Positions 8,040 to 15,417 of a stretch of 32,658 nucleotides of DNA are shown here, piece by piece (positions within the stretch are counted from its first letter, which is position 1; the number at the start of each line of letters is the position of its first letter). The notes beneath the pieces were generated by a model, which was not told the DNA's origin, did no database searches, and worked only from the letters and a program-made list of their open reading frames with translations. A program made the position numbers and the translations under genes. The stretch spans positions 1 to 32,658 of the forward strand of contig DATJUF010000010.1 in the NCBI GenBank assembly GCA_035502655.1. Reading direction: 5' to 3'. This stretch comes from DATJUF01 sp035502655. GTDB lineage: Bacteria; Desulfobacterota; Binatia; Binatales; Binataceae.

Positions 8040-9236
8040 ATGGATTTCGCACTGTCGCCCAAAGTCCAGGAACTGCAGAAGCAAGTCTCCCAATTCATGA
8101 ACGACTATGTCTACCCGATCGAAAAAAAGGTCGAGGAGGAAATGAGCGTTCCGGGCAAGGAACATGTCGAACCACAGATCCTGAAGGATGTGCGAAAACG
8201 GGCCAAGAACGCCGGGCTATGGAATTTGTTCCTGCCGGATGACGAATGGGGCAAGGGCCTCAAGGTATCCGAATACGCTCCGCTCTCGGAAATAATGGGC
8301 CGCAGCCCGATCGGTTCCCGTGCTTTTAATTGCATGGCGCCGGATACCGGCAACATGGAAATCCTGGTGGATTTCGCTACGCCCGAGCAAAAGAAACAGT
8401 GGCTGCATCCATGCCTGGAAGGTGAGATGCGCACTTGTTTCTCTATGACTGAGCCGGAGACCGCGGGTTCCGATCCGACACAGTTGCAGACCCGCGCCGT
8501 CCGCGACGGCGATGACTACGTAATCAACGGTCATAAATGGTTCACCTCAAATGCGATCGGCTCCAGCTTCGCGATTGCGATGGTGGTGACGAATCCCGAC
8601 GCACCCTCGCACAAGCGTGCCAGCATGCTGATCGTTCCGTCGGACGCACCCGGTTTTAACCTCGTGCGCGCGGTTTCGGTGATGGGTCATGCGGGCGGGG
8701 GTGGCCATTGCGAGATCATCTACAAGGACTGCCGCGTGCCGGTGACCAGCTTGCTCGGCAAGGAGGGGGACGGCTTCGCGATCGCACAAGCGCGGCTCGG
8801 CCCCGGACGGATTCATCACTGCATGCGTAATATCGGCGTTGCGGAACGAGCGCTGGAACTGATGTGCAAGCGGGCCAATACACGCTGGGCGCATGGCAGC
8901 CTGCTCGCCGACAAGGCTAATGTGCAGCAATGGATTGCAGATTCGCGGATCGAGATTGATTCGGCGCGGCTCGCGATTATGCACGCGGCGTGGATGATCG
9001 ACACAGTTGGCAAGCGCCAGGCCCGCCAAGAGATCGCCATGATCAAAGTCCAGGCGGCGAACATGGTGATGAACGTGCTTGATCGCGCGATTCAGCTTCA
9101 CGGCGCGATGGGGATGAGTGATGACACACCGATCGCACGTTTCTGGCGCGAGAATCGCGCGATGCGCATCGTCGATGGTCCCGACGAAGTCCATCGGATG
9201 ACCATTGCGCGGCGCGAGTGCCGCAAGTGGCAGTAG
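8040..9236 (+). CDS. Acyl-CoA dehydrogenase, ACAD10/11 (LvaC-like) type
   Basis: A 398-residue cytoplasmic FAD-dependent acyl-CoA dehydrogenase-family protein. Segments typical of the ACAD10/11 branch are FNCMAPDTGNMEILVDF (96-112), CFSMTEPETAGSD (133-145, flavin contact), GPGRIHHCMRNIG (254-266) and a C-terminal IQLHGAMGMSDDTP (351-364). In animal ACAD10/11 this domain is fused to an APH-type kinase, and here the kinase is the next gene. In Pseudomonas LvaC, the related protein removes phosphate from 4-phosphoacyl-CoA to yield an enoyl-CoA that enters beta-oxidation. A similar role is inferred here. Shine-Dalgarno GAGG at 8031-8034 fixes ATG 8040. Confidence 0.92.
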   Translation: MDFALSPKVQELQKQVSQFMNDYVYPIEKKVEEEMSVPGKEHVEPQILKDVRKRAKNAGLWNLFLPDDEWGKGLKVSEYAPLSEIMGRSPIGSRAFNCMAPDTGNMEILVDFATPEQKKQWLHPCLEGEMRTCFSMTEPETAGSDPTQLQTRAVRDGDDYVINGHKWFTSNAIGSSFAIAMVVTNPDAPSHKRASMLIVPSDAPGFNLVRAVSVMGHAGGGGHCEIIYKDCRVPVTSLLGKEGDGFAIAQARLGPGRIHHCMRNIGVAERALELMCKRANTRWAHGSLLADKANVQQWIADSRIEIDSARLAIMHAAWMIDTVGKRQARQEIAMIKVQAANMVMNVLDRAIQLHGAMGMSDDTPIARFWRENRAMRIVDGPDEVHRMTIARRECRKWQ

Positions 9237-9341
9237 TTGGAGTGGGCAACAGGATGTGATGGGTGACTGCGCGGACGAGTACTAAATGCTGGTCACCGAA
9301 GCTATTTGCCGAAGCCAGTTTTTGGGGCTTGAGAAAAGAAG

Positions 9342-10448
9342 ATGAGCGAAGAAATCGATAAGGATCAGCCCCTGCCAGAGTTTGGCGAGGTCCGTGATGA
9401 AGAACGGCTGGACTGGCCTAAGCTGACGGCCTACCTGCGCGAACATGATGTTCCCGGCAGCGGCCAGCCGCTCGAAGTGAAGCAGTTTCATGGCGGCCAT
9501 TCGAACCTCACCTACCTGCTCCGCTTCGGTGATCAGGAATGGGTGGTGCGGCGGCCGCCGTTCGGACCATTGCCGCCTTCGGCCCATGATATGGCGCGGG
9601 AATATCGCGTGCTATCGCGCCTATGGGAGGGCTTCGGCGCCGCGCCTCGCGCGATTCTCCTGTGCGAAGACCCTTCGATTATTGGCGCACCATTTTTCGT
9701 GATGCAGCGCCGTCGTGGCTACCTTGTACCCAATCGCCGTCCGCTGGACCCTAAAATCCGCCAAAGTCCCGAGACGTTTCGCGCGATGTCTGAAGGCTTT
9801 ATCGACGCTCTCGCCGCGCTCCATTCGGTAGACTACAGGCAGGTTGGTCTCGAAGGTCTCGGGCGTCCTGATGGCTTTATCAAGCGTCAAATCAACGGAT
9901 GGATGGATCGTTGGGAAAAGGCCAAGACCAGCGAAGTGCCGCTGATGAACCAACTCGGGGCCTGGCTTCTCGAGCATATTCCGCCAGCGCAGTCGCCAGT
10001 GATTCTGCATAATGACTATTATCTCCATAACGTGATGTTTGCCCTGGACAACTCGGGGAAAATCTCCGGGGTCTTCGACTGGGAAATGTCAACTCTGGGC
10101 GATCCGATGATCGATCTCGGCATCGCACTCAATTACTGGCGCGAGGCCGGTGATGCGCAGGATTTAATTGATTTGTCCGAAGGATATGCCCATACGATTC
10201 GCCCGGGTTTCCTGACCCGCAGGCAACTGGCCGAGCGCTACGCAGCGAAAAGCGGACGCGATATCAGCCATATCGATTACTATCGCGCCTGGGCCTTATG
10301 GAAAACCGCGACCGTGGTACAGCAAATTTATGTTCGTTTCGTGCGCGGCCAAACCAGCGACCCGCGTTTCGAAGCGATGGGAAAGCATCCGCCGGTGTTG
10401 GCGCGCACCGCGGCAGAAGTGGTTGCACCGCTGGGATTCAGCGGGTGA
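9342..10448 (+). CDS. APH-family phosphotransferase, ACAD10/11 kinase-like (LvaA-like)
   Basis: A 368-residue protein with the aminoglycoside-phosphotransferase kinase fold. The ATP-anchoring region is at about 49-72 (GGHSNLTYLL, WVVRRPP). The catalytic loop is HNDYYLHN at 223-230 with Asp225, and the metal-binding FDWE has Asp246. The stretch RPPFGPLPPSAHDMAREYRV (71-90) is characteristic of the ACAD10/11 kinase half rather than of antibiotic-resistance kinases. It starts 105 bases after the dehydrogenase gene on the same strand. The expected reaction is ATP-dependent phosphorylation of the 4-hydroxyl of 4-hydroxyacyl-CoA, preparing it for elimination by the partner. Substrate chain length cannot be read from the sequence. 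It is preceded by a purine-rich ribosome site. Confidence 0.9.
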   Translation: MSEEIDKDQPLPEFGEVRDEERLDWPKLTAYLREHDVPGSGQPLEVKQFHGGHSNLTYLLRFGDQEWVVRRPPFGPLPPSAHDMAREYRVLSRLWEGFGAAPRAILLCEDPSIIGAPFFVMQRRRGYLVPNRRPLDPKIRQSPETFRAMSEGFIDALAALHSVDYRQVGLEGLGRPDGFIKRQINGWMDRWEKAKTSEVPLMNQLGAWLLEHIPPAQSPVILHNDYYLHNVMFALDNSGKISGVFDWEMSTLGDPMIDLGIALNYWREAGDAQDLIDLSEGYAHTIRPGFLTRRQLAERYAAKSGRDISHIDYYRAWALWKTATVVQQIYVRFVRGQTSDPRFEAMGKHPPVLARTAAEVVAPLGFSG

Positions 10449-10485
10449 TTGCGATTGCCGGCAAGGGCGTGATGGAATTTTCAAT

Positions 10486-10515
10486 ATGCCGCGCTGGCAT
10501 GATAGTGTTTTTACA
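10486..10515 (+). terminator. Weak hairpin followed by T-run after the kinase gene
   Basis: ATGCC (10486-10490) pairs with GGCAT (10496-10500) around a 5-base loop; seven bases later comes TTTTT. The stem is short and the T-run is displaced, so this is only a candidate end for the dehydrogenase/kinase operon. Confidence 0.3.
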
Positions 10516-10589
10516 AAGCTTTCGGCTAAGGTAAGTAAACTTTAATTGGCGGTTCGACAAACCCCGCCAGAATCCGGAGGTAGCCGGCC

Positions 10590-11474
10590 TTGCACGCCAT
10601 CAATTACGAATCACCGAAGACCGTCGACGAGGCAGTCAAGTTGCTCGCCTCGCATGGCGAGAAAGCGAGACCGTTAAGCGGCGGTACTGATCTCATTATT
10701 CAGTTGCGCGCTGGCGTCCGCCGTCCGGAGTATGTGGTCGACGTCAAGTCGATTCCCGAATTGCGGCGAATCTCATTCAGCTTGCAGGATGGACTACGGC
10801 TCGGAGCGGCAGTCCCGTGTATCGAGATTTATGAGAACGCAGACTTGCGCCGCTATTATCCCGGCCTGACTGAAGCCGCTCACTTGATTGGATCGCTGCA
10901 AATTCAGAGCCGTGCCTCGGTCGGCGGCAATTTATGCAACGGTTCGCCGGCCGCAGATACGACACCTGCGTTGATTGCACTGGGCGCGAAAGCTCGCGTA
11001 ATCGGATCGAAAGGCGAGCGGATCGTGCCGGTCGAAACTTTCTGCACCGGACCCGGCATCACAGTTTTGCAGCCGGGCGAATTGCTGGTCGAAATTCTAA
11101 TCGACGCGCCCGAGCGGCATTCAAGCGATGCTTATCTGCGTTTCATCCCGCGCAACGAAATGGATATTGCAGTAGTCGGCGTGGGTAGCGCGTTGACCCT
11201 TGAGCCCGACGAGGATCGCGTGGTCGATGCGCGGATCGGCTTGGGCGCGGTTGGCCCCACCCCGATTTTTGCGGCCGAGGCCTCGAAAGCGCTCATCGGC
11301 AAGAAGCTTGATAATGCTACGATTGAAGAGGCTGGACGGCTTGCAATCGCGGACGCTTCACCGATTGACGATATGCGCGGCACTGCGGAATTCCGCCGTC
11401 ACGTGGTCGGAGTCCTGACCCGGCGCGTCATCACGATTGCGGCCCAACGCGCGCGGGTAGCCTCTCAGCGCTGA
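10590..11474 (+). CDS. Molybdenum hydroxylase, FAD-binding medium subunit (CoxM/XdhB type)
   Basis: This 294-residue subunit carries FAD and passes electrons from the iron-sulfur subunit to the acceptor. The two flavin-binding motifs of the xanthine dehydrogenase/CO dehydrogenase family are visible: RPLSGGTDL at 32-40 and SVGGNLCNGSPAADTTPAL at about 110-128. The C-terminal CO-dehydrogenase flavoprotein domain fills the rest. Length is normal. The start is TTG at 10590, fixed by GGAGG at 10576-10580 nine bases upstream and by the sequence HAINYESPKTVDEAVKLL, the typical N-terminus. It is the first gene of a medium-small-large subunit operon. Confidence 0.93.
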   Translation: MHAINYESPKTVDEAVKLLASHGEKARPLSGGTDLIIQLRAGVRRPEYVVDVKSIPELRRISFSLQDGLRLGAAVPCIEIYENADLRRYYPGLTEAAHLIGSLQIQSRASVGGNLCNGSPAADTTPALIALGAKARVIGSKGERIVPVETFCTGPGITVLQPGELLVEILIDAPERHSSDAYLRFIPRNEMDIAVVGVGSALTLEPDEDRVVDARIGLGAVGPTPIFAAEASKALIGKKLDNATIEEAGRLAIADASPIDDMRGTAEFRRHVVGVLTRRVITIAAQRARVASQR

Positions 11475-11526
11475 TCCGGATTCGCATTAAGTTCCAACTC
11501 TGAAAGATAAGAGACTGAAACTCAAA

Positions 11527-12018
11527 ATGGCAAAACGAACAGTTGTAGAAACCACGATCAACGGCGAGTCCATGGAGTTTCTCTGTGAGCCGCGCCAGAG
11601 CCTGCTTGAAGCCTTGCGTGATGAACTCGAACTGACTGGCAGCAAAGAGGGATGCCTCACCGGTGATTGCGGCGCGTGCACAGTAATCATCGACGGTCGT
11701 CCTGCCTGTTCATGCCTCGTTCTCGCGGTTGAGGCCGAGGGCAAGACGATCAACACAGTGGAAGGTCTCGCCTCGAGCGCCGGTCTGCATCCCCTGCAGC
11801 AGAAATTTCTTGAACATGCGAGCTTGCAATGCGGTATCTGCACGCCTGGCTTCCTGATGTCGGCTAAGGCGCTGCTCGACCGCAACCCGAATCCCACCGA
11901 ACCGGAAATCCGTTATGCATTGGCTGGCAACCTGTGCCGATGCACCGGTTACGATAAAATAGTGAAGGCGGTCATGGATGCCGCACGCTCGAGTGCCGGC
12001 GCCTCCAAAGCAGCCTGA
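11527..12018 (+). CDS. Molybdenum hydroxylase, [2Fe-2S] small subunit (CoxS/XdhC type)
   Basis: A 163-residue electron-transfer subunit with two [2Fe-2S] clusters. The N-terminal plant-ferredoxin fold has the cysteine set GCLTGDCGAC plus a later Cys (residues about 43-62). The C-terminal helical domain has QCGICTPGF (about 100-108) and NLCRCTGY (about 136-143), the cluster nearest the molybdenum centre. All expected cysteines are present, so the subunit should be functional. It lies 52 bases after the FAD subunit and 63 bases before the large subunit. Confidence 0.95.
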   Translation: MAKRTVVETTINGESMEFLCEPRQSLLEALRDELELTGSKEGCLTGDCGACTVIIDGRPACSCLVLAVEAEGKTINTVEGLASSAGLHPLQQKFLEHASLQCGICTPGFLMSAKALLDRNPNPTEPEIRYALAGNLCRCTGYDKIVKAVMDAARSSAGASKAA

Positions 12019-12081
12019 TCACTGCGGGGCTAGAATGCGGATCGGCCTCGGCGATTCTTTGCATATGGAGAACCTATTATC

Positions 12082-14385
12082 ATGGCAGCTTCAGCCACCG
12101 ACGTACACAATTATCGGGTAATTGGGACACGGCCGATACGGCATGATGGTGTTGACAAAGTCACCGGCCGTGCGAAATACGGCGCTGACTATGCTTTTCC
12201 GGGCATGCTGTTCGGAAAGGTTCTGCGCAGCCCCCATGCCCACGCGAATATCAAATCGATCAATGTAGACAAGGCGCTGGCGCTACCCGGTGTAAAGGCT
12301 GTCGTAACCGCAGCTGACCTCCCGGAAGCTCCTGACCGGATGGAGAATGCCGGTGAGCAGGCGCTGAATCTGCGCCATCTGTCCTCTAATGTTCTCGCGC
12401 GGGACAAGGTGCTGTACGACGGCCATGCCGTCGCCGCCGTGGCCGCGATTAGCCCGCATATTGCTGAAGAAGCCTTGCAACTGATCGAGGTTGAGTACGA
12501 GGTGCTCCCGCCGGTGATGACGGTTGAAGCCGCAATGAAGCCGGGGGCGCCGATCCTGCTGCCGACGCTGCGCAACAAGGAAGACGGTCCGGAGAAACAG
12601 ACCAACGTCGCCAACCATCTGCAGTTCAAGCGCGGCGATATAGCCGAAGGCTTCAAGCAGGCCGATTTCATCGTCGAGCACGAATTCAAAACCGCGATGG
12701 TCCACCAGGGCTATATCGAGCCGCATAGCGCGGTTGGCCTCTACAGCGCCGACGGTCACGGTACCATCTATTGTTCGACCCAGGGTACTTTCAACGTGCG
12801 CACGCTCAGTGCGTTGGTCCTCGGGATTCCCGAAGGAAAGATCAAAGTGGTGCCGGCGGAGATTGGTGGCGGCTTTGGTGGCAAGCTCGTTATCTACTTG
12901 GAACCGCTTTCGCTGCTGCTCTCGAAGAAGACTGGCGCTCCCGTGAAGCTGACGATGAGCCGCGCCGAAGTGCTGCGCGCAACTGGACCGACGTCCGGTT
13001 CCACGATTCGCGCCAAGATCGGCGCGACCAAGGATGGCAAACTGGTTGCCGCTGAAATCTGGATGGCTTACGAGGCTGGCGCCTTTCCAGGATCGCCGGT
13101 CGGCGCGGGCGCGATGACGATCATCGCGCAATACAATATTCCGAACTTCCTGATCGACGCCTATGATGTCGTGGTCAATCGCCCCAAGACGGCCGCTTAC
13201 CGGGCTCCGGGCGCCAGCAATGCCGCGATGGCGTCCGAAACTATCGTCGATGAGCTGGCGGACAAGTGCGGTATCGACCCGTGCGAGTTCCGCATTATGA
13301 ACGCCTCGCACGAGGGCACGCCTCAGGTGGTCGGACCGCCATTCAAGCGGATCGGCCTGATCGAGACGCTCGAAGCAATCAAGAACAGCCCGCACTATAA
13401 GTCGAAGCTCGAAGGGCCATATCGTGGGCGGGGCGTCGCCTGTGGCTTCTGGTTCAATGCCGGGATGCAGTCATCGGCCACGGTTAACATCCACTCCGAC
13501 GGTACCGTGAGTGTTGTCATTGGCTCAGTTGATGTCGGCGGTACGCGGGCAGCGCAGGCGATGATCGCGGCGGAAGTGCTGGGCGCCGATATCAATGACG
13601 TGCGGCCAATCGTGGCGGATACCGATTCGATTGGCCACACCGATGTCACCGGTGGCAGCCGTACTGCATTTGCGACTGGGTGGGCAGTCTACGAAGCCGC
13701 GCAGGATGCGCTTCGGCAATTGAAGGAGCGCGCTGCGAAGGTGTGGGAGAAAAAGCCCGAGGACGTGATTTTCGACAACGGCAAGTTCAGTCCGGTGCAG
13801 CCTGACGAGAAGCTCAAGCCGATGACACTAAAGCAGCTTGCAGGGCGTTTCGCACGTACCGGCGGCCCTATTGTCGGGCGCGCAACGGTGAGTGCCCGTG
13901 GCGTCGGTCCTGCATTTGCGACTACGCTAGTAGACTTGGAAGTCGATCCCGATACCGGCAAGGTACAGGTCCTTCGCGCCACGGTTGCGCAGGATGCGGG
14001 TAAGGCAATTCATCCGGCCTACGTTGAAGGCCAGATGCAGGGTGGCACTGCCCAGGGAATTGGATGGGCGCTGAACGAAGAATACTTCTACGATACCAAA
14101 GGAGTGCTGCGTAATACCGGCTTGCTGGACTACCGTATGCCGACCTGCCTTGATATGCCTTTGATCGAAACGGCAATCGTTGAAGTGCCGACACCGGGGC
14201 ATCCATTGGGTATACGCGGCGTGGGCGAAGTTTCGATTGTGCCACCGCCGGCCGCGGTTGCCAATGCGATTGCGCACGCTACAGGCGTACGGATGACGCA
14301 GTTGCCGATGTCGCCGCCGCGTTTGTTGAAGGCAATTCTGGAGAGACATGCGGCAAATGAAACTCAGGTGGCCGCTGCAGACTAA
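12082..14385 (+). CDS. Molybdenum hydroxylase, molybdopterin-binding large subunit (not CO dehydrogenase)
   Basis: The 767-residue catalytic subunit hydroxylates a substrate with water at a molybdenum-cytosine/pterin centre. Seen: the aldehyde oxidase/xanthine dehydrogenase hammerhead domain (about 30-145), GGGFGGK at 262-268, and the catalytic Glu716 in GVGEVSIVPPP. The active-site loop reads AYRAPGA at 372-378; true CO dehydrogenases have AYxCSFR, with the Cys that holds copper, so this enzyme is not a form I CO dehydrogenase. In the DxGQG-type segment the usual glutamine is lacking (GSVDVGGTRAAQ, 481-492). Substrate is unknown: aldehydes, N-heterocycles or aromatic compounds are possible. 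No CoxDEF-type maturation genes are nearby. Confidence 0.92.
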   Translation: MAASATDVHNYRVIGTRPIRHDGVDKVTGRAKYGADYAFPGMLFGKVLRSPHAHANIKSINVDKALALPGVKAVVTAADLPEAPDRMENAGEQALNLRHLSSNVLARDKVLYDGHAVAAVAAISPHIAEEALQLIEVEYEVLPPVMTVEAAMKPGAPILLPTLRNKEDGPEKQTNVANHLQFKRGDIAEGFKQADFIVEHEFKTAMVHQGYIEPHSAVGLYSADGHGTIYCSTQGTFNVRTLSALVLGIPEGKIKVVPAEIGGGFGGKLVIYLEPLSLLLSKKTGAPVKLTMSRAEVLRATGPTSGSTIRAKIGATKDGKLVAAEIWMAYEAGAFPGSPVGAGAMTIIAQYNIPNFLIDAYDVVVNRPKTAAYRAPGASNAAMASETIVDELADKCGIDPCEFRIMNASHEGTPQVVGPPFKRIGLIETLEAIKNSPHYKSKLEGPYRGRGVACGFWFNAGMQSSATVNIHSDGTVSVVIGSVDVGGTRAAQAMIAAEVLGADINDVRPIVADTDSIGHTDVTGGSRTAFATGWAVYEAAQDALRQLKERAAKVWEKKPEDVIFDNGKFSPVQPDEKLKPMTLKQLAGRFARTGGPIVGRATVSARGVGPAFATTLVDLEVDPDTGKVQVLRATVAQDAGKAIHPAYVEGQMQGGTAQGIGWALNEEYFYDTKGVLRNTGLLDYRMPTCLDMPLIETAIVEVPTPGHPLGIRGVGEVSIVPPPAAVANAIAHATGVRMTQLPMSPPRLLKAILERHAANETQVAAAD

Positions 14386-14407
14386 ATAGTTCGCCAGCTA
14401 GCATTGA

Positions 14408-14430
14408 GGGGTCGGCGTGGGTCCGGCCCC
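14408..14430 (+). terminator. Hairpin between large subunit and MoaD-like gene
   Basis: GGGGTCGG (14408-14415) pairs with CCGGCCCC (14423-14430), eight pairs including one G-U, loop of seven bases, then TTT. It could end the hydroxylase transcript partly, or lower translation of the small gene that begins 15 bases later. Confidence 0.5.
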
Positions 14431-14445
14431 TTTGGCATTCACCGC

Positions 14446-14709
14446 ATGGCAACAGTTGTCATTCCATCATTGCTGCGCAAGTATACCAACGGCGTCGAGC
14501 GCGTTACGGTGAGTGGTAAGACTATTGGGCAGGTGATTGACGAATTAGGCAAGCGGTATCCTGAGATTCGCGATAACCTGCTTGAGAATGGGGATGTTAA
14601 GCCATCAGTGGCCGTCTCAATCGATGGCGAGATGGGGACCGGTGGCGTGCTCGATCAAGTCCGTGAGTCGAGTGAAATTTTTTTCATTCCGGCGATTGGC
14701 GGCGGCTGA
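14446..14709 (+). CDS. MoaD/ThiS-family ubiquitin-like sulfur carrier
   Basis: An 87-residue beta-grasp protein. The N-terminus (MATVVIPSLLRKYTNGVERVTV) and the C-terminus IPAIGGG fit the MoaD/ThiS family, where the terminal Gly-Gly is adenylated and thiocarboxylated to carry sulfur. Conserved features include a helix around IGQVIDELGKRYP and a hydrophobic SSEIFFIPA strand before the tail. Sitting just after a molybdenum hydroxylase, it could serve cofactor synthesis or sulfuration, but closely related proteins also donate sulfur for cysteine synthesis, so the pathway is open. The longer frame from 14404 runs through the hairpin before the gene and is not used. No clear Shine-Dalgarno. Confidence 0.8.
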   Translation: MATVVIPSLLRKYTNGVERVTVSGKTIGQVIDELGKRYPEIRDNLLENGDVKPSVAVSIDGEMGTGGVLDQVRESSEIFFIPAIGGG

Positions 14710-14737
14710 AAGTAGTTCGATCTGCGGAAATGAGGAC

Positions 14738-14757
14738 AAAGCAGTCGTTTGCTTTTT
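14738..14757 (+). terminator. Weak intrinsic terminator after the MoaD-like gene
   Basis: AAAGCA (14738-14743) pairs with TGCTTT (14750-14755) with a 6-base loop, continuing into TTCTCTT. The stem is AT-rich and short. Confidence 0.35.
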
Positions 14758-14822
14758 CTCTTGAGTCTTGAGCCGCAAAGTGCTCATATGAGGTCAGTCG
14801 CATCAATGCTCAGAAAAGGTTA

Positions 14823-14850
14823 TTGCAAGTTGTTAAAACCTAAGTATAAT
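14823..14850 (+). promoter_or_regulatory. Sigma-70-like promoter in a gene-free region
   Basis: A perfect TATAAT at 14845-14850 is preceded by TTGCAA at 14823-14828 with a 16-base spacer. No coding sequence follows on this strand for more than 1.4 kb; the gene to the right is on the opposite strand. Transcription would begin near 14857. Confidence 0.6.
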
Positions 14851-14856
14851 AAAGAT

Positions 14857-14930
14857 TGCTAGCCGGGGTTTGCCCCCCCTTTTCCCGGTTGGCCAAGGGC
14901 CGGGCGGAGCAATCCGTTCGGCCCTGTTCT
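14857..14930 (+). ncRNA. Putative small RNA with terminator and alternative hairpin
   Basis: From the predicted start, the transcript would run about 74 bases to a strong hairpin. GGGCCGGGCGGA (14897-14908) pairs along all twelve positions with TCCGTTCGGCCC (14913-14924), including two G-U pairs, closed by the GNRA tetraloop GCAA, and followed by TGTTCTTT. The G-U pairs become A-C mismatches on the other strand, so the fold favours this strand. Upstream, TTGGCC (14889-14894) can instead pair with GGCCGG (14898-14903), which would break the terminator, and GGGG/CCCC (14865-14868, 14873-14876) forms a small first stem. No known RNA family was recognised. An attenuator remnant is the alternative. 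Confidence 0.5.
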
Positions 14931-15123
14931 TTCCGATAACCTTCCAATCGCACCATTACCGGCAGAAACGGATGCAACTAGCGGATTGACAGGAAACACG
15001 ACAGCGCTGACCGCCCTACCCTGCTGCACACCCCCGTACTGACGCGCTGCCCTTACGAGAGTGGCCGGTCAAATAGGATGCGGACAGGTCCTCCGCGCGT
15101 CAGCAATCGCTTTAGATCTGCGG
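14931..15123. other. Intergenic remainder, no gene seen
   Basis: The 3' part of the 414-base gap between the MoaD-like gene and the RRM gene holds no protein-like frame. A short inverted repeat around 15079-15095 (GGAC..GTCC inside GCGGA..TCCGC) lies about 30 bases beyond the RRM stop on the opposite strand and could belong to its 3' end. Confidence 0.3.
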
Positions 15124-15417
15124 CTAACGATCGTAGCCACCCCCGCTACGACCCGAACCGCCCCCTCCAGTGCGGGCCTGAGCTTCGTTTACCCTGATCG
15201 GCCGCCCTTTAATCTCACGTCCATTGAGATCTTTGATCGCCGCTTCCGCGCTCTCGTCAGTGGCCATCTCAACGAAGCCGAAACCGCGCGACCGATTGGT
15301 GGCGCGATCCATTATTACCTGCGAACTTTCGACATCCCCAGCTTCAGAAAAGGCGTCGTGCAGATCCTGGTCGGTCACAGTCCACGCCAGATTACCAACG
15401 TACAGTCTGCGGCCCAT
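15124..15417 (-). CDS. RRM-domain RNA-binding protein with Gly-rich tail
   Basis: A 97-residue single RNA-recognition-motif protein. RNP2 is LYVGNL (5-10) and RNP1 is RGFGFVEM (44-51), with the aromatic residues that stack on RNA bases in place. The C-terminus is a short Gly/Arg/Ser tail (GGGGSGRSGGGYDR), similar to cyanobacterial and deltaproteobacterial Rbp proteins that respond to cold or act as RNA chaperones. ATG 15417 is chosen because GAGGAG stands about 10 bases upstream and the motif begins at once; a longer frame to 15519 adds a non-conserved Cys-rich leader. It is alone, with a long gene-free region upstream that could carry an extended leader. Confidence 0.92.
   Translation of the reverse strand: MGRRLYVGNLAWTVTDQDLHDAFSEAGDVESSQVIMDRATNRSRGFGFVEMATDESAEAAIKDLNGREIKGRPIRVNEAQARTGGGGSGRSGGGYDR

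Noticed and set aside
8547..9194. 215-codon minus-strand frame
   Set aside because: It is antisense to the acyl-CoA dehydrogenase and resembles no protein.
9342..10448. Aminoglycoside resistance kinase
   Set aside because: The fold is shared, but the RPPFGPLPPSAH block and the neighbouring dehydrogenase place it with the ACAD10/11 kinases.
12283..13395. 370-codon open frame on the minus strand
   Set aside because: It lies entirely inside the molybdenum hydroxylase large subunit, which has clear family motifs. The frame is an effect of GC-rich codon use.
12082..14385. Aerobic CO dehydrogenase large subunit (CoxL)
   Set aside because: The active-site loop is AYRAPGA, without the AYxCSFR cysteine that binds copper, and no coxDEF genes are near.
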